A stretch of DNA of 64,000 nucleotides from Papilionanthe hookeriana x Papilionanthe teres (Eukaryota > Streptophyta > Magnoliopsida > Asparagales > Orchidaceae): assembly GCA_022702705.1 (NCBI GenBank), contig CM040439.1:26254345-26318344 (forward strand), in the 5' to 3' direction. Positions 23,816 to 36,800 of the stretch are shown here, piece by piece. The position numbers and the translations under genes were made by a program. The notes under the pieces were generated by a model. That model had not been told where the DNA came from, did no database searches, and saw only the letters and a program-made list of their open reading frames with translations. Every line of letters begins with the position of its first letter. Position 1 is the first letter of the stretch.

Positions 23816-25690
23816 AGATTGGCTTATTTACTTCATTATTTTTCCCATTGCTACCAACTTTGTAGATGAAAATTGAATTGTATTTTGAGTCACAGATTTC
23901 TCACATTATTGTTTTATATATATATATATTAAATAGTAGCTTGTACATTCTGCTTACGTTTGCTTCCATCTTCCTTGATGAATTTTTTTGGTTAAACTTT
24001 CGCTAGTGTATAATATGATTATATAATCAAAATTGCTTTTACTAATTTAGCTTGGTATTGAATTCAAATCAAATTCTCAACGGTATTATTTACAAGTCTC
24101 GTGACAATTGAGATAGTTGTGTTAAGGGAGCGAGAACTAAATTCTTATTTTGATTTGTGCTTTTTGCATTTGAGGCAAAAAGATCATTTGGCTCTTCACT
24201 GCTGTGTCGAAAACAATTTAATGCTCAACACATTATTTTCCTTGTGATATATAACTTCTGTTTCAGTATATCTATGCTACCTTTTTCTATTAATTTAGCC
24301 CTTTTCTTTTCTCCAAGCCATATATTTTTGTTTTTCTACAAATTCAACATCAATGATGATAAACTTCATATGTTATCCTTGCACTTTGATGTTCAGTGAA
24401 GAAACTTATGGGGAACGATCTTCTGAGAACTTTTTTTTTTTGGTATCTTTTATAAATGTTTATGTCCATATAACACAGGCAGCCAACTTTTAATTTAAGA
24501 AAATGCTTCTTGATGGCCACCAAAGTGCCCCATAATTGGTCATTTTACTGTTTCCGGAGAACTTTTGCAAAAAGAAAAACTCTGCTTGATGGGTTTTAGT
24601 TTTATAATTTGTTTATTTTGATCTATTTTATTTCAATTGTCATGTTTTTCTTGCGATTACTTTGTTAGTTTATGCTTCGTTTGTCTGTGTTAATATGCTG
24701 AAGTTAAGGAATTTAATATTCTCATCAAAGTGATTCAGTTTTAGTTATATAGAACTGTTTCAATTTTAGTCATGACAAAGTGGTACCTTCTGAAGGCCAT
24801 GTGTTCGTTTATCTTGTGATGGCCAGTGATATCTGGAAGACTGTTTGGCATTACATACGTCAAAATGGACTTGGTTTGGGAAGTTAAATATAAACTCAAA
24901 TAAATATCAATATTAATTATTAATATAATTTTATTCAACATATTATGGCCATTTTGTAAGAAGGTACATAATAAATGAGAGTATATTTTGTTTCTCTTGC
25001 ATGTTGTCCAACCCATGGTTTTGCCATCAACTTTGTTGTTCATTATTCATTTTCCCCACTCGTCCTAGCAGTGTGATCTTCAGCCCAAATGGTGTTTTCA
25101 TAATTAGCCCATCAACTTTGGTCCTGACCAGTCCTGCCATCATCAAAGCAGCCTTGACTCATCTTTATGGTCATCTTCAATGACTGACCAATTCTTTGAA
25201 TCAAATGGCTATGTCTTCATCACCAAGAATGTAATTGTCAACATCTCCTTAGATCTCTTGAATTATTAGCTAATAGTCATTATTGTTGTGTTTACTTCTA
25301 GTTACATCCATGATGTCTCTACAAAAAATGCATCCATCTACATTAATAAGGCCTCCATCCATGGTAACTCTATCAAAAATGTCGTGTAAATGTTGATGAC
25401 ACTTGATGCTGATGATGCATTTGTTGACAAAATTGCAGGCTTCAAAACAACCTTATCAATGACGGCAAAAAATTGATCCTATCATTCCAAAGGATGAAAA
25501 CTGATTTTAAACTTTTTCCAAACTTAAAGAATCAATTGGTATGCAAATTGAGAGGAATGTTCTAAAAAATTTCTCATAATGGTATGAGATGTTGAAGTGG
25601 ATCTAGAATATTGTGGGGTACTAATTTCTCATAAGTGTAAACCCCATGATTAGTTACATATTAAATGATCTACCAAAGAAAACTCATGAG
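23816..25690. other. Intergenic DNA, no recognisable gene
   Basis: AT-rich sequence with short open frames. A segment near 25000-25450 has more balanced composition and broken coding-like frames with several stops, so a decayed pseudogene or retroelement is possible, but I recognise no domain. Confidence 0.4.
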
Positions 25691-26589
25691 TAGTGATGTC
25701 CGTTCATGTTCCTTGGTTCAATATAAGGGATTTAGACATTAGTTATAATCAATTGAGATAGGCTCAAGTAGATGATCAAGCATATATATCCGCATGTTGG
25801 GATTAAATAACACTACATTAGAGGCATCTTGATGCAATCGACATGGTGATATGCATAAGAGGCTAGCAATCCAAATAGGAGGTACTAACCAGCGATAAGA
25901 GAGACTAATAGACAACAATCTCTATGAAGAGACTAAGGAATTAGCCTAAGAAAGAGACTATACTAATATTACCTCAAAAACCTAGAGGGAAGATTCACAA
26001 ATTTATAATTGAGACTGAGTTGGATATAACATCCTAAATGACTAATTTTAAGAACGGTTATTGATACAGCAACAACAAATTTTCATCATCCACCACGAAT
26101 CTCGAAGCACAACACGAATCTCGGTGTAATCTTTTGAGCAAAAAACATTCAAATCTTGATAAAAAGTCATCCATAACTCCGATTTCAGCAAACTTATAGT
26201 CAAACTGATCGGCTCGATGAGACAAAACCTGATGATATAAAAAGTAGTCCAATGCGAGTTAAATCAAGCCCAGATCAAGTCATTAAACCACTTTTGAAAG
26301 ATTTCTTAACAAAATTGGAAGGGCAAACAGATGCCGATACTAGCAAGCCTATACTTGAATCGGGCATCTCAACAAGACTAATACAACAAGCTTAAGATCA
26401 CTCAATTTTGACATCGTTAAGGCTATCAAATGCCCCTTAAACATTGTATGATCAAGGGAAGCCCTCTAAACCGTCCGATCAAAATGGCTGCATTAATTGC
26501 ACCCAAAACACTATAAATAGACCCCCAACCCTCACATGAAGGAGGGGGCTTAAGCCTTGGGAAAGAACTTGAGGCTTTAAGAAGGAGCT

Positions 26590-26830
26590 GAAGTCCAACA
26601 CCACTGCCGACCGTCGTCGAACAACGTCGACCTCTGTCGACCACCGCCTACCGTCATCGATCACCGCCTAACGTCGTCGACCACCACCTACAGCTGTCAA
26701 CCACCACCGACCTTCATCGACCACTGCCGACAACAATCGACCGCCACCAACCACCATCAACTACCGTCAACCGCCGACGACAACCATTGACCGTCGTCGA
26801 CCACCACCAACCAGACGCCGTCAATCGACG
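26590..26830. repeat. Degenerate GTCGACCACC-type low-complexity array
   Basis: About 240 bp built from imperfect units such as GTCGTCGACCACC, ATCGACCACCGCC and GTCAACCACC, with roughly 12-18 bp spacing. It could encode Thr/Pro- or Val/Asp-rich runs, but stops interrupt every long frame. It lies within probable LTR-retrotransposon sequence. Confidence 0.6.
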
Positions 26831-27100
26831 TTGTTTTCTGAAACATATATTTACCCTTTCCTGTATGTGGGACAAGGAATTTCTGTAAACATCAATCAAT
26901 AGTGGATTTTTGCAACTGGGCCAGGCCTAGTGGATTTTCGCAACTGGGCCAGGCCCCGTAGTTTTTCCCTTTACGAGTTTTCCACGTAAAATCTTCTGTA
27001 GTAATCTCTTGTTTATCTTTCATCTGTGTGTGTATTGAATTTTCGTATAACGCTAAAACGATAATTCGTTACTCTATCGCTGCAAATTTTCTAGCACGCA
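26700..27100 (+). mobile_element. Probable LTR retrotransposon fragment (LTR end)
   Basis: The sequence GGGCCAGGCCCCGTAGTTTTTCCC followed by ACGAGTTTTCCACGTAAAA resembles the R/U5 part of many plant Copia LTRs. A 29-bp block ending in AACTGGGCCAGGCC is present twice in tandem (about 26899-26955). No coding domains are attached, and the boundaries are uncertain. Confidence 0.35.
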
Positions 27101-27109
27101 TCAGTTATC

Positions 27110-27265
27110 ATAAAGGCTAATGATATGACTGACACCCTCTATATGAGAGAATGCCTTCTAATTCTAATGTTGGCAAGTTTGTTATGGGGGTTGGGGTGAG
27201 GAGGTCCCCATTTCATGGGTTCGAGTATATGTTTTACCCCAAAAAAATTTTATTTTTTGTACCTA
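27110..27265 (+). mobile_element. Possible tRNA-derived SINE fragment
   Basis: GGGTTCGAGTATATG near 27218 resembles a pol III B box (GGTTCGANNC). It is preceded by a G-rich A-box-like stretch (TATGGGGGTTGGGGTGAGGAGG) and followed within 20 bp by AAAAAAATTTTATTTTT. The A box is poor and no target-site duplication was found. Confidence 0.25.
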
Positions 27266-28348
27266 GCACATTAATGCCTTAAAGATAGCGACCTGGTGCC
27301 CAGTATAGGTTCAAAATTTGAGAGCATGACACTCCAACGCCCGATGCAGCACCAAGCTTAGCAATGCAGCAGTGCCAGTCCATATTCAGAACCCGATAGC
27401 ACAATACTGCAGCATCCCAATGCCCATTGGAGCACACAATGCCATATTGGGGCACCCTGGCACCCATAACCGATTTTGAGCGGATCTTAATTATTGTGTC
27501 ATCTTTATCAAAGAGATGCGTGTTGTATTTCGAGTTTTAAAGGAGAGAAAAACCATCCTAAAGTATTTCAAAGTGTGGAGGGGCTTGAGTGGTGTAATTT
27601 GTATGATTCTCCTTATTTTATTCATAGTAGATGTCTTGGTGTGGTGTGGTTGAAGACGTTTATGCATTTTCTTCGCATCTCACCCAACAACTAAGAGTGT
27701 GTTTGACATCATTCTAGGGCTCTTAGAAGGTGTTTAGGAAGCAAATTCTGCTAGAAGGTGGTTTTAGAATGGGAAGTGAATGAAAATATGGGAGGTCGAA
27801 GATGTTTAGATGGGGTGTGATGCTTTCGGCAGTTGAAATCGGCTGTTGGACAACAGTTAGCAGCGATTTCGGTGGTTGTTCGGATTAAAAACAATAGTCT
27901 AATGGCAAAACTATGAGGTATGGGTAGCAAGTAGGATCCACCATCTTTTCTTGAGCAATATACAGACATGTCAATTACAAATTGAAGAGTATACAACACT
28001 TGGAGAGCAAAAAATTAAGAACAAAGTCTCTAAACACAAAAATATTAGCAAATGTTTCTTAGAAATTGCAAATAACAAGATATAATGTCCTCCCTCATAG
28101 AAAATAATCTAATTAGAAATAGAGAAATGGGAAAAAAAACTTAGAAATGAAAAAGTACGCCTGGATATTGAGCGACTAGGAAGTCATTAGTAAGGTACCT
28201 ATTGATGTGGCACATTCAGTAAGAAATGTACTGTACAGGAAAATAAATAGGTCAAAAAGCAAAAGAATAAAAAAAAGGCAAGCTTCAAAGACAAAATGTA
28301 AATTAGTTTGTTTATGTCGGCAACTTCAAGACATTATTTTTGTGAATG
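27266..28348. other. Intergenic DNA before duplication copy 2, no gene seen
   Basis: Short open frames only. A segment starting AGAGTGTGTTTGACATC near 27693 resembles the ends of hAT-type non-autonomous elements, but the other end could not be placed. Confidence 0.35.
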
Positions 28349-31300
28349 AGAATTACCACCGTATACATGTAACTAGCATTTTCATGTAAAGATGTAAATC
28401 CACGGTAAGAGTTAACATGAAAGCCAAGAGATGCCTTCATGCCAATGTTCTTATGGTGGTTTCCGATCCAAGATGAAGTGACCAGTCCCTCCTTCCTTTC
28501 ATCTTTTCAAACTTAAATTTAATTGATATAATTTTATTAATGTTATAAATTGGTTGTGATTGTCCCATTAATGTACAAGTATGATGAAAATGAATGAAAA
28601 ATGAGCGTTGATTTAAATCTCCTCTTCTTTCTTTGTTAGGACGACTGCATGGAGGCTTGGAGATCTCCATGATTTAATTATGTGATTTATTTTATGCGGA
28701 ATTGTATAATAAAGAGTATTATATTTGTTTAATTTATCTAATTTATCTTCAAACTTTGAAGTGGTAGATAACATTATCTTCCATGATTAGTATTATTCAT
28801 GAAAGATGTAATGCTTCCATGACCATGTTGGCTTAAAGGGCGTTGATTGCACTCCCATCTGTCTCATTTGTATTTATTTATTTACTATTTTTCTACATTT
28901 TTCACCCTCTCCACCACAAGAAAGTCCAATAATAATATCATAATTCAAGCCATGATTTCATTTCCACTTTAAAATAGTATTTAATTATTCGTCTTTATTT
29001 TTCACCTTTATATCAAACTCTAACTATGCCCATCATTTCCATCGTCCTCTAGATATCATTGCTATTAAGTTTTTGCTTTTATTTTAAGGCATAAACTTGG
29101 TGTAAAGAATATACCTTTATATGTATTGTCTAGAGTTTCCTTATTAATCATCACTTAAAATTTTCATTTAGCACAAATTGAACGATTATAGTATGATTAT
29201 TAGATTTGTCGTTTTCATTTGATATATCTAGATCATAAGCATAAATCCTCTATAAGAGGAAGAGGTTATGTATGTCAGACTTCTATGAGAGATTTTTTTT
29301 TTAAATTTATTTTGGGCAAGTATTCAAAGTTATTTTAGGGTATTTTGGAAAGTTTATTATCAATCAACTCGAGAGCTATTCCAAAATCAATATCCCACAA
29401 GTGGTTGTAGGGGCGGACCCATGTAGGGTCCATGGAAAGCAATTCCCCCCTCCTTAAATTCAAATTTTTACTTCTATGAAAGGATATATTGGCCTTTTGT
29501 CCCTCCTGAAATATCATTTTTGTCTCTCCTGAAATATCACTTTATTTTTCATTGCCATAGCCCATCCCACAATGGGTCTAGTAAGCAGTTTGCCTCCCCC
29601 TCAAAAAAGAGGCCGGTTCTGCTCTCGAGTGGTTGCAAGTCAACAATGAAGTGGCTACCTTCTTTCTGAATTTGAATGATGAACTTAATTGATTTCATTT
29701 TTTCTTGAATGTGTTTGGAACGTCTTGTTCTTACATAAAAGATGATTGAATCTGAGCTTTCATTGTGTTTGCTCCATAATTGAATCTCCTCTACTTTCAT
29801 GTATTATTTTTGCTTCATTATGCATGCCCAAATATCGGCTTATGAAAATTATTAATCAATCTTTTATTTGAATGAATCGAGCTCACCCGCCAAAGTCGTT
29901 GAATCCAGCTAAATCAAAGCCTGCCAGCCGAGACGGCTTAATTGTGTCCACTTGTTGAAGTGGCTCAATCAAGTCTACACGCTGAAATAATTGATCCAAC
30001 TCGTTTCCATCTCCGTCATGAAGGCAATTTAAACATATCTATACTGGTAAGCAATTCGAGGAAGTCATTATGATCAACCGGAACATTTTTGTCCCTCTTT
30101 TATTCATGGAGGGCCGTCCGTCACTATGGATCGTCCAAAGATTGGGGATGGTCCTCGTAACAACAATATTTGACATTAGCCGACAATGTTTCATAGTTAT
30201 AAGACTCGGTCGGAGAACGATCAACCATATAGTCCTCGTTGTCCTCTTTGGACAATTTTATATTATAATGTATCTCATGTATAAAATGGCTAATAGGAGG
30301 AAAGAGAAGTGCTTTCTCGTCGGTTCTCTCATTTTTTCCTTCTCATCTCTCTTTCTTGATACGAAAATCTTTTTAAACTTTCTCTCTTTTGGCTCTTCCT
30401 CTAATAAACTTTGTGATCTTGAATCTCTTTCATCTCACTTTTCTCCTTATAGCACTATTTCTACATTATTGGGTCTATGGCCAAGCTGTATGTACCCGCG
30501 GATAGTACGGGAATCTAGATCTTATTCTGATTCTTAACTTTCTTTTTAATTAATTAATTTATTTATTTATTAGCTTTGAAGTGTTGGATGGTATGGATAT
30601 TGATATGAATGATTGAGCTTTGGAGTTCCAAATGGATGAGTAGATTAGATTCGCATACATTTTAATATGGTGACATCAATGATAATCTATGTTTATAAAA
30701 TCTTCAAATTGACTCTCATAAATCTGAAAAATAATGGTTGCGAGGCATGAGAAAGTTTCCTGAAATCTTGGCAACATAGCCATGTGGAGGCTTTCAGAAA
30801 AAACGTGGATAGCAGCTCAGCACCAATATAAATAACATAAAATAATAAAATGTGACATTGTCTTAACTTGCAAGCTGTTCTTCTTGACTGTCTCGACCAA
30901 ATGCTTTCTGCCTTCTGCGATGACCAAGCCCTCAATTAAGTAATTCAATTGAATAATATGATGATCAATAGCATGCTGTGATGTTCAGCATTATTAGTTT
31001 TTATGAAATTATTTTTAATATAAATTTATAAATAAATAAATTAGTTGAAACGTTCCATATAAAAGGAGAGAGCCTAATTGCTTGTGATTGGGGGCAATGG
31101 CCCCTCTGCTCTGTCCCTCATATTTGTTGTCGTTGAGTAGATGAACGTTACTTGCTTATTTTTCATTTTTGGCTTCTATTGTGAAAGCTACAGTCTGGCT
31201 ATTTATTACAGTTTCAATGCTTTCTTTTTTTTAAAAAAAAATTGATTCATCACTAATATCTAAAAATATTAAAGCCTATATATGTGATAAATACTGTTTA

Positions 31301-32911
31301 TATCAAATTTAAAAGTATTCATACGGCTAATGACGCAGTCAATAACTCAATAAATAATTTATTAAAAAATTATTAGGCAGATGTGGTTGCCATTTTTCTG
31401 CAAATTTAAATTTCTTGTAATTTGTATTAGTTTAAATGTGGGTGCTATTGAGAATTGAACTGACAATTTTATTGCCTGTGTACGCCATTATTATGACTTG
31501 TGTTTCCAATAGATTCGATGCTCTCTTCATTGGATTTATTAGTAGCTCCAATAAATATAAATTTTGATCTTTTATTTGTTGTTTGAAATATAGTGTGTGT
31601 GTGGGCGGAAAAAATATATATCATCATGATTCAAATTAAGGTCTACCACATATACAATCAGGTACATTTTAGTAAAAAAAATAATTTAATATATGTGTAG
31701 GCCTGTCTTTATAAATGACAGATCCTGTTGATGTAAAATTACATCGGACTCTTGATGTAATATTTGGTCATTTACTTCTCACCCTTTATAACGAGTTTAG
31801 ATAAAATTTTAGCATAAAGTCATATTCATTCTCTTACGTATTCACAAAAGTAACAGTTAAGTTTTAATATTTATATTTATAACACTGGTGCTGTATAAAA
31901 TGCATGAAAAAGTTGATCTCAAAATTTCCGATTAACATGTGAAGGAAGACTATTTTATTTTATTTTTTTTTATATTAAAAAAGAGAGAGCCAGTGGTTGA
32001 TTGGACAGTGAAGTGAGGCATCTTTTGGATTGATTAAAGTCGCTTGTATGCATGTGTTATCTCTACACACTCCACAATATTTTAATTTGATGAATTTTTA
32101 TATATTTCAATTGATTAATAGGGGATTTACTTTGGTCATCAAATATCAATAATTAGGCATCATTGGATCCGTCCGGAATGTCTCTATTGCTTCATTTAAG
32201 GCACATTCTTTAAAAGTTCTATGATAAAAAAATAAAATATATGATTGAGAAAATAATTTTAAAATTTCTTAAAACAAAGTAAAAAAATAAATGGAAAACA
32301 AATAATCAAAATGATTTTAAAATCCTGAAATTTAAGACAACATCGGATTAATGCCTTAACACCGAAGCTCTCAGGCACTTCTTGCACGCTTCCCAAAAGC
32401 GTGTCGGCTTAGAGCGGATTTGACCATTTTGACCTCCCAACCCACCAGGCGGCCCCACGCGGCCTCCCCCATTTTCAAAATGAATTTCTAAACGCTCCGG
32501 CAGTATTTTTCCGTTACCTCTCTCGTTCTCGAAAAAACTGAATGGGTCAAAAGTTGCAATCCTGTCCGTAGATTTCCCGCTCTACCAGCCGTCCGATTCA
32601 ATATTTAAGTCCACGGTCCGGACGGCTCAGGTCAGTCGAAAACTTCAACCGCACGAATCGGACGGCTATCAAAATTCAAAAATAAATGAATTTCTTTTTT
32701 ATAAAATACTGATGAAATATTCAAATTTTATGGTATAAAATGTGTATAATTAAAAAAAGTTTTTTTTTTAAATTATTATATTTGCACATTTAATGCTTAA
32801 ATTTTCTATTTATAGTATTACTATCCCATATTTCCATTAGCTTTTATGCCATGCATCTAATTCATTTTACTCAAAATTACAAAACCTTCATGAAAAATAA
32901 TATGTTTGAAA
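28349..32911. repeat. Segmental duplication, copy 2
   Basis: Direct-orientation partner of positions 1-4569 (4563 against 4569 bp). Differences include small indels near 30350-30400 and substitutions near 31600-31770. Unlike copy 1 it continues at its right end into GTCGCAATAAGATCTC and the upstream region of the IPCS gene rather than into telomere repeats. No gene is recognised inside it. Confidence 0.95.
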
Positions 32912-33089
32912 GTCGCAATAAGATCTCACTAAAAATAGGCCTAAATGTAATTATTGTTGGATAGAAGTCTTGATGATGAGCCCTTTAGGAAGAGTTTTTT
33001 ATTTTTTATTATATATATATATATATTTAAAAATGCTTGATGTTAAGATTAGTAGTTAGTGTGTGGATATAACTCTCACCATCGAAAAA

Positions 33090-33258
33090 TTATTGCATCA
33101 GGAGATTCGATGCAGTTTTGCATCAGGACTCAAATTAAGATCTATCATATGTACAAACATATTCATTCATATATTAAATTGGGGTTCTGTCCGTACATGT
33201 GACAGACTCTGATTGGAGTCCTGATGCAAAATTTCATCAAGACTCCTCATACAATAAA
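33090..33258. mobile_element. Foldback MITE with perfect 16-bp inner inverted repeat
   Basis: TTTTGCATCAGGACTC at 33116-33131 is the exact inverse of GAGTCCTGATGCAAAA at 33216-33231. The inverted match extends outward with mismatches to about 33090 and 33258, and inward past ATCATATGTAC/GTACATGTGAC. The whole 170-bp unit therefore folds into one hairpin. It sits about 200 bp before the presumed IPCS leader. Degraded relatives occur in both copies of the large duplication. Confidence 0.7.
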
Positions 33259-33611
33259 CATCAGGGTGGCAGGCGCCTGTAATTAGTGTCATATGAAGGG
33301 GAGGTGAAATTTGCTGATAACAATTTTTAATATTATTTAAAAAATTATAAATATAAAATTTTAGATGCGAAATGTAGAAATGGGATAATTTAAAAGTTTA
33401 TGAATGTAATTTTAATTTTCAATCAGTATTACTGTTTATTGCTCTCGTAGTCTCGTGGCTCGACAGAAGGCGTCGCTTTTCTTCTCTGCCCTTTATTGGA
33501 ACCGAGCGCAAGAAGAGGGGAAAGAAAAGGAGCCGTTCCTCTCTTGGTCTCTCTCCGTCTGTTTGTCTCTAGAAGCAGGCAAATGGCCAATTTTCAATCC
33601 TTCCAGTCTCG

Positions 33612-33833
33612 ATGAAATCTCTGGAAAGGTATTACAAGTAAGATTGCAAGAGGAGGAAGGGAGATTCATATAGGTCTCTGTGGAAAGGGAACTCCATCTC
33701 CGATCAGTTGCTTTCGATCGGTCGAACAGAGTGGGGAGTTCAAGGCGAGGTAGGGCTTTTTTGGAGGACTTTTGTTGCGCGGGGGAGATTGGAGGGTTGA
33801 TGATATGATATGGAAGTGGATGTCCCTGATTAA
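33612..33833 (+). promoter_or_regulatory. Upstream ORFs in the IPCS leader
   Basis: If the leader is unspliced, ATG at 33612 opens a 9-codon frame (MKSLERYYK then stop). ATG at 33810 opens a 7-codon frame (MEVDVPD then stop) that ends at 33833, one base before the main ATG at 33835. A possible splice donor (ACAA then GTAAGA) at 33637 could remove part of this region. Presence in the mature mRNA is inferred, not shown. Confidence 0.35.
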
Positions 33834-33834
33834 T

Positions 33835-36800
33835 ATGATGTTTTATCTAGGACGCGAAGCTTCCAAGGTCCTTTTTTCCTCTAAAAAAATCAATTTTTTT
33901 TTTCTAATTTTTTCTTTATCGTTCTTTTATTTTCTACGGATCCATTGATCTTTGTTGCGCATTCTATTGAGTGGAATTTCATATATTTCGTTTCAGCTAT
34001 GGAAGAAGATTTGTATGGAGACTTTTGTGGAGCTACAACTCCTGGCGGAGAAGTGGACGTTCCTATTGGCCGGTCTCCTATTTCAGGTACAATTTTGGAG
34101 TTTTAGTTGATGTTTATTGTTAAATTTTAGTGGAGAAAGTGTTGGTGAGGGCTTTTTCGGGGAGATCTCTTTAATTTTTCCATTATGACTTTTTTGTTGG
34201 TGGAGTTACCCAAGGGTTTTCATATATCTATATCTTTGTTTGCACTTCTTAATTTCCCTTTGTTGAGGCCTGTATTTGGTTTTCTTGCCAAAGGGCTTAC
34301 GATCCATTTTCCCACCCACTGGGGGGGTAGCTGAGAAGCATTTATTTTTATTTACAATGGCACTTTTGTATATTCTGGCTGCAGGATGTACTTGGTTAGA
34401 TGTTCATTTTTAGCAGTAAAGTTCATTCTTTTTTTTTTTTTTGCCTGTCTGTATAACGGTCATTTCTCAGGAGATTTTTTTTTTTACTGTATTTGCAGTT
34501 GTTTATCAGTATAACTCTCATCTTTTTGCATTCATTATAACTATCCAAAATTATAGTTGGCCGATCTCAGTTATTTTATCTTTGGTGAAGTAGATGGTGC
34601 TTGGTTAGCCTAAAAAACAACTAAATAATGTATGTTTCTGAACAACCAACCAAGGTGTTTGGTCATGCCATGCGAGATGAGCAGTAACACTTATGAAATC
34701 ACTGTGGTTTATTAAACAGTACTCTTTCTCTCTATTTCTTTTACCCTGCCGTCTTGTGGATATCATAAACCATAGTTTTTGGTCATGCCTTCTCAATAGA
34801 AGGAGCAACTCTTTACTTTCTCCGTCTAACTGATTGCACAACTTTCTTGAACCAACTACTGCTTTAAATTGATAATTTATACACGGCTAAGATACATAAA
34901 TGCTACCCTTTTTCTAATTGAATGCTGATTTACTTGTTTCTATTCACATTCTCATTTAAGTTGGGCATTTCTTCAAGATCCATCAATTAAATTAAATAGT
35001 TTATTTTAAGCTTTGCTCTAAAATTTTTCTGTTCTGTTTTCAGTATATCCACGGTTTGGCTGCTAGAGGTGTACATTATTTACATCGGCCTGGACCAGTT
35101 CTTCATGATCTTGGATTTGTCATTTTGCCGGCAAGTGTCTTCTAAAATGAAACCATGAATTAATTCAATATTTGATGCAAATTGTCACGTTCTCATATTT
35201 GTGCGCTTTCCATTCTTCAGGAGCTTGGAGTGCAAAGAGCTTACCTTAGCGAGACCCTTTTCTCCATCATATTTTTCTCCTTCGTTTTGGTATGTTATCT
35301 CATTTCTCGCAGAGTTTCTTAATGAGAAGATTTTGGTTTCACTCATTTGCGTATCATTTCTTTGAGCTAATAATTAGTTTATTTCAATGTAAGGATGATC
35401 TTACTTTGCTACTCAAAAAATTGTACTTTGCTACTCAAAAAATTGTATGTTTATATCTGATATTATGTAGAATTTTGTTTTCTCTTTAAATCAGAAATAT
35501 TATGGGTAGGACACTCACTCGGCCTTTAGCCTTCGATTGATATGCTAAAGTGATAATTTGATTGTTAGGACATTGTAACATTTATCTAAAAATTTATTTT
35601 GAGTTTCATCAGACTTATCCTTGCCTTGTACAATTTATAATATGTTTTAATTGTTTGAAACCATTATTGGGCACTTTCCTTGCTTGGAATTTGTTGTGCT
35701 TCAATTAACTTCTTGATTCAATTAAATATAGAATGCTTTGTAGAACCTTATTTTCATCTTTCCGTGGCGTCTCTTAACAGCAAACAAATCCTGAATACTG
35801 TGTATAACCTTATGCACAATGGTTGTGAGATATCTTATCCTTATTATGAACTTCTGGCTTTACTACAGAGGACATGTTTTAGTTGAGTTCTGTTTATCTT
35901 CTTTCTTTTGAATGTGCATTTACCAGGGTCTATAATCTACCTGATCCTTTTTTCTGCTTTTTTATGATTATGACCATTGTGAAAGATATGAATCTGAATA
36001 TATATCTTCAACACGAGTTTATTTATGTTTATTCTCCTCGGATTACATAACTTGTTACTCAAACAATTATTTTCTTGGATTTGAAGTGGTCATTTCATCC
36101 GTTCGTTTGCCATAGCAAGCGCTTCTACACTGTTCTACTGTGGCTTAGGGTCTTGTCTTGTCTAGTGGTATGTGCTAAATATGTTTGGCTTTTTCTCTGT
36201 CATACTTTGTAGTTACTGCTGCTGTATTATATGATGCAATCTAATTTAAGCTCTCTTTCAGGTTTGCCAGACTCTAAGGATTCTTACATTCTATTCTACC
36301 ATCCTCCCGGGCCCTAATTATCACTGTCGTGAGGTATATACATGTTGAAGCTTCACTGAATGAGTTGTTCAGAGATCGAAGTGTCAAAATGGCCTCTTAA
36401 TTTTTTGCATGGAGGCCAATTTACTCCTATAGTTTATAAATGACCTAAAATGGCCTAACATAAAATGTTCGGAGACTAATTTAACACATCTATAAACTCT
36501 AGGACTAAATTGACCTTAATGTAAATAGCCAGAGGACAATTTTGGCATTTTACCCATTACTCTGATACTACAATGGAATTAGTTTTTTAACTGTTTCACT
36601 GAATGAACAAGAATTCCTTCCTGTGCAGGGATCACCTCTTGCCATACTGCCCCGTCCAGATAACATATTTGAAGTCCTCCTACTAAATTGTACGCTGTTT
36701 ATTGGCACACTGGATATGCCTTTTTCTAATACCATGGCCTGCATTTATGCTTTGTTTTTCTACTTGCAGTTCCTCGAGGAGTCCTATATGGATGCGGAGA

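Noticed and set aside
25001..25183. Possible pseudogene at 25000-25450
   Set aside because: Composition is coding-like, but no motif supports a family and the stops are frequent.
33455..33673. 72-codon open frame before IPCS
   Set aside because: It has no ATG start and lies in the pyrimidine-rich leader; no domain is seen.
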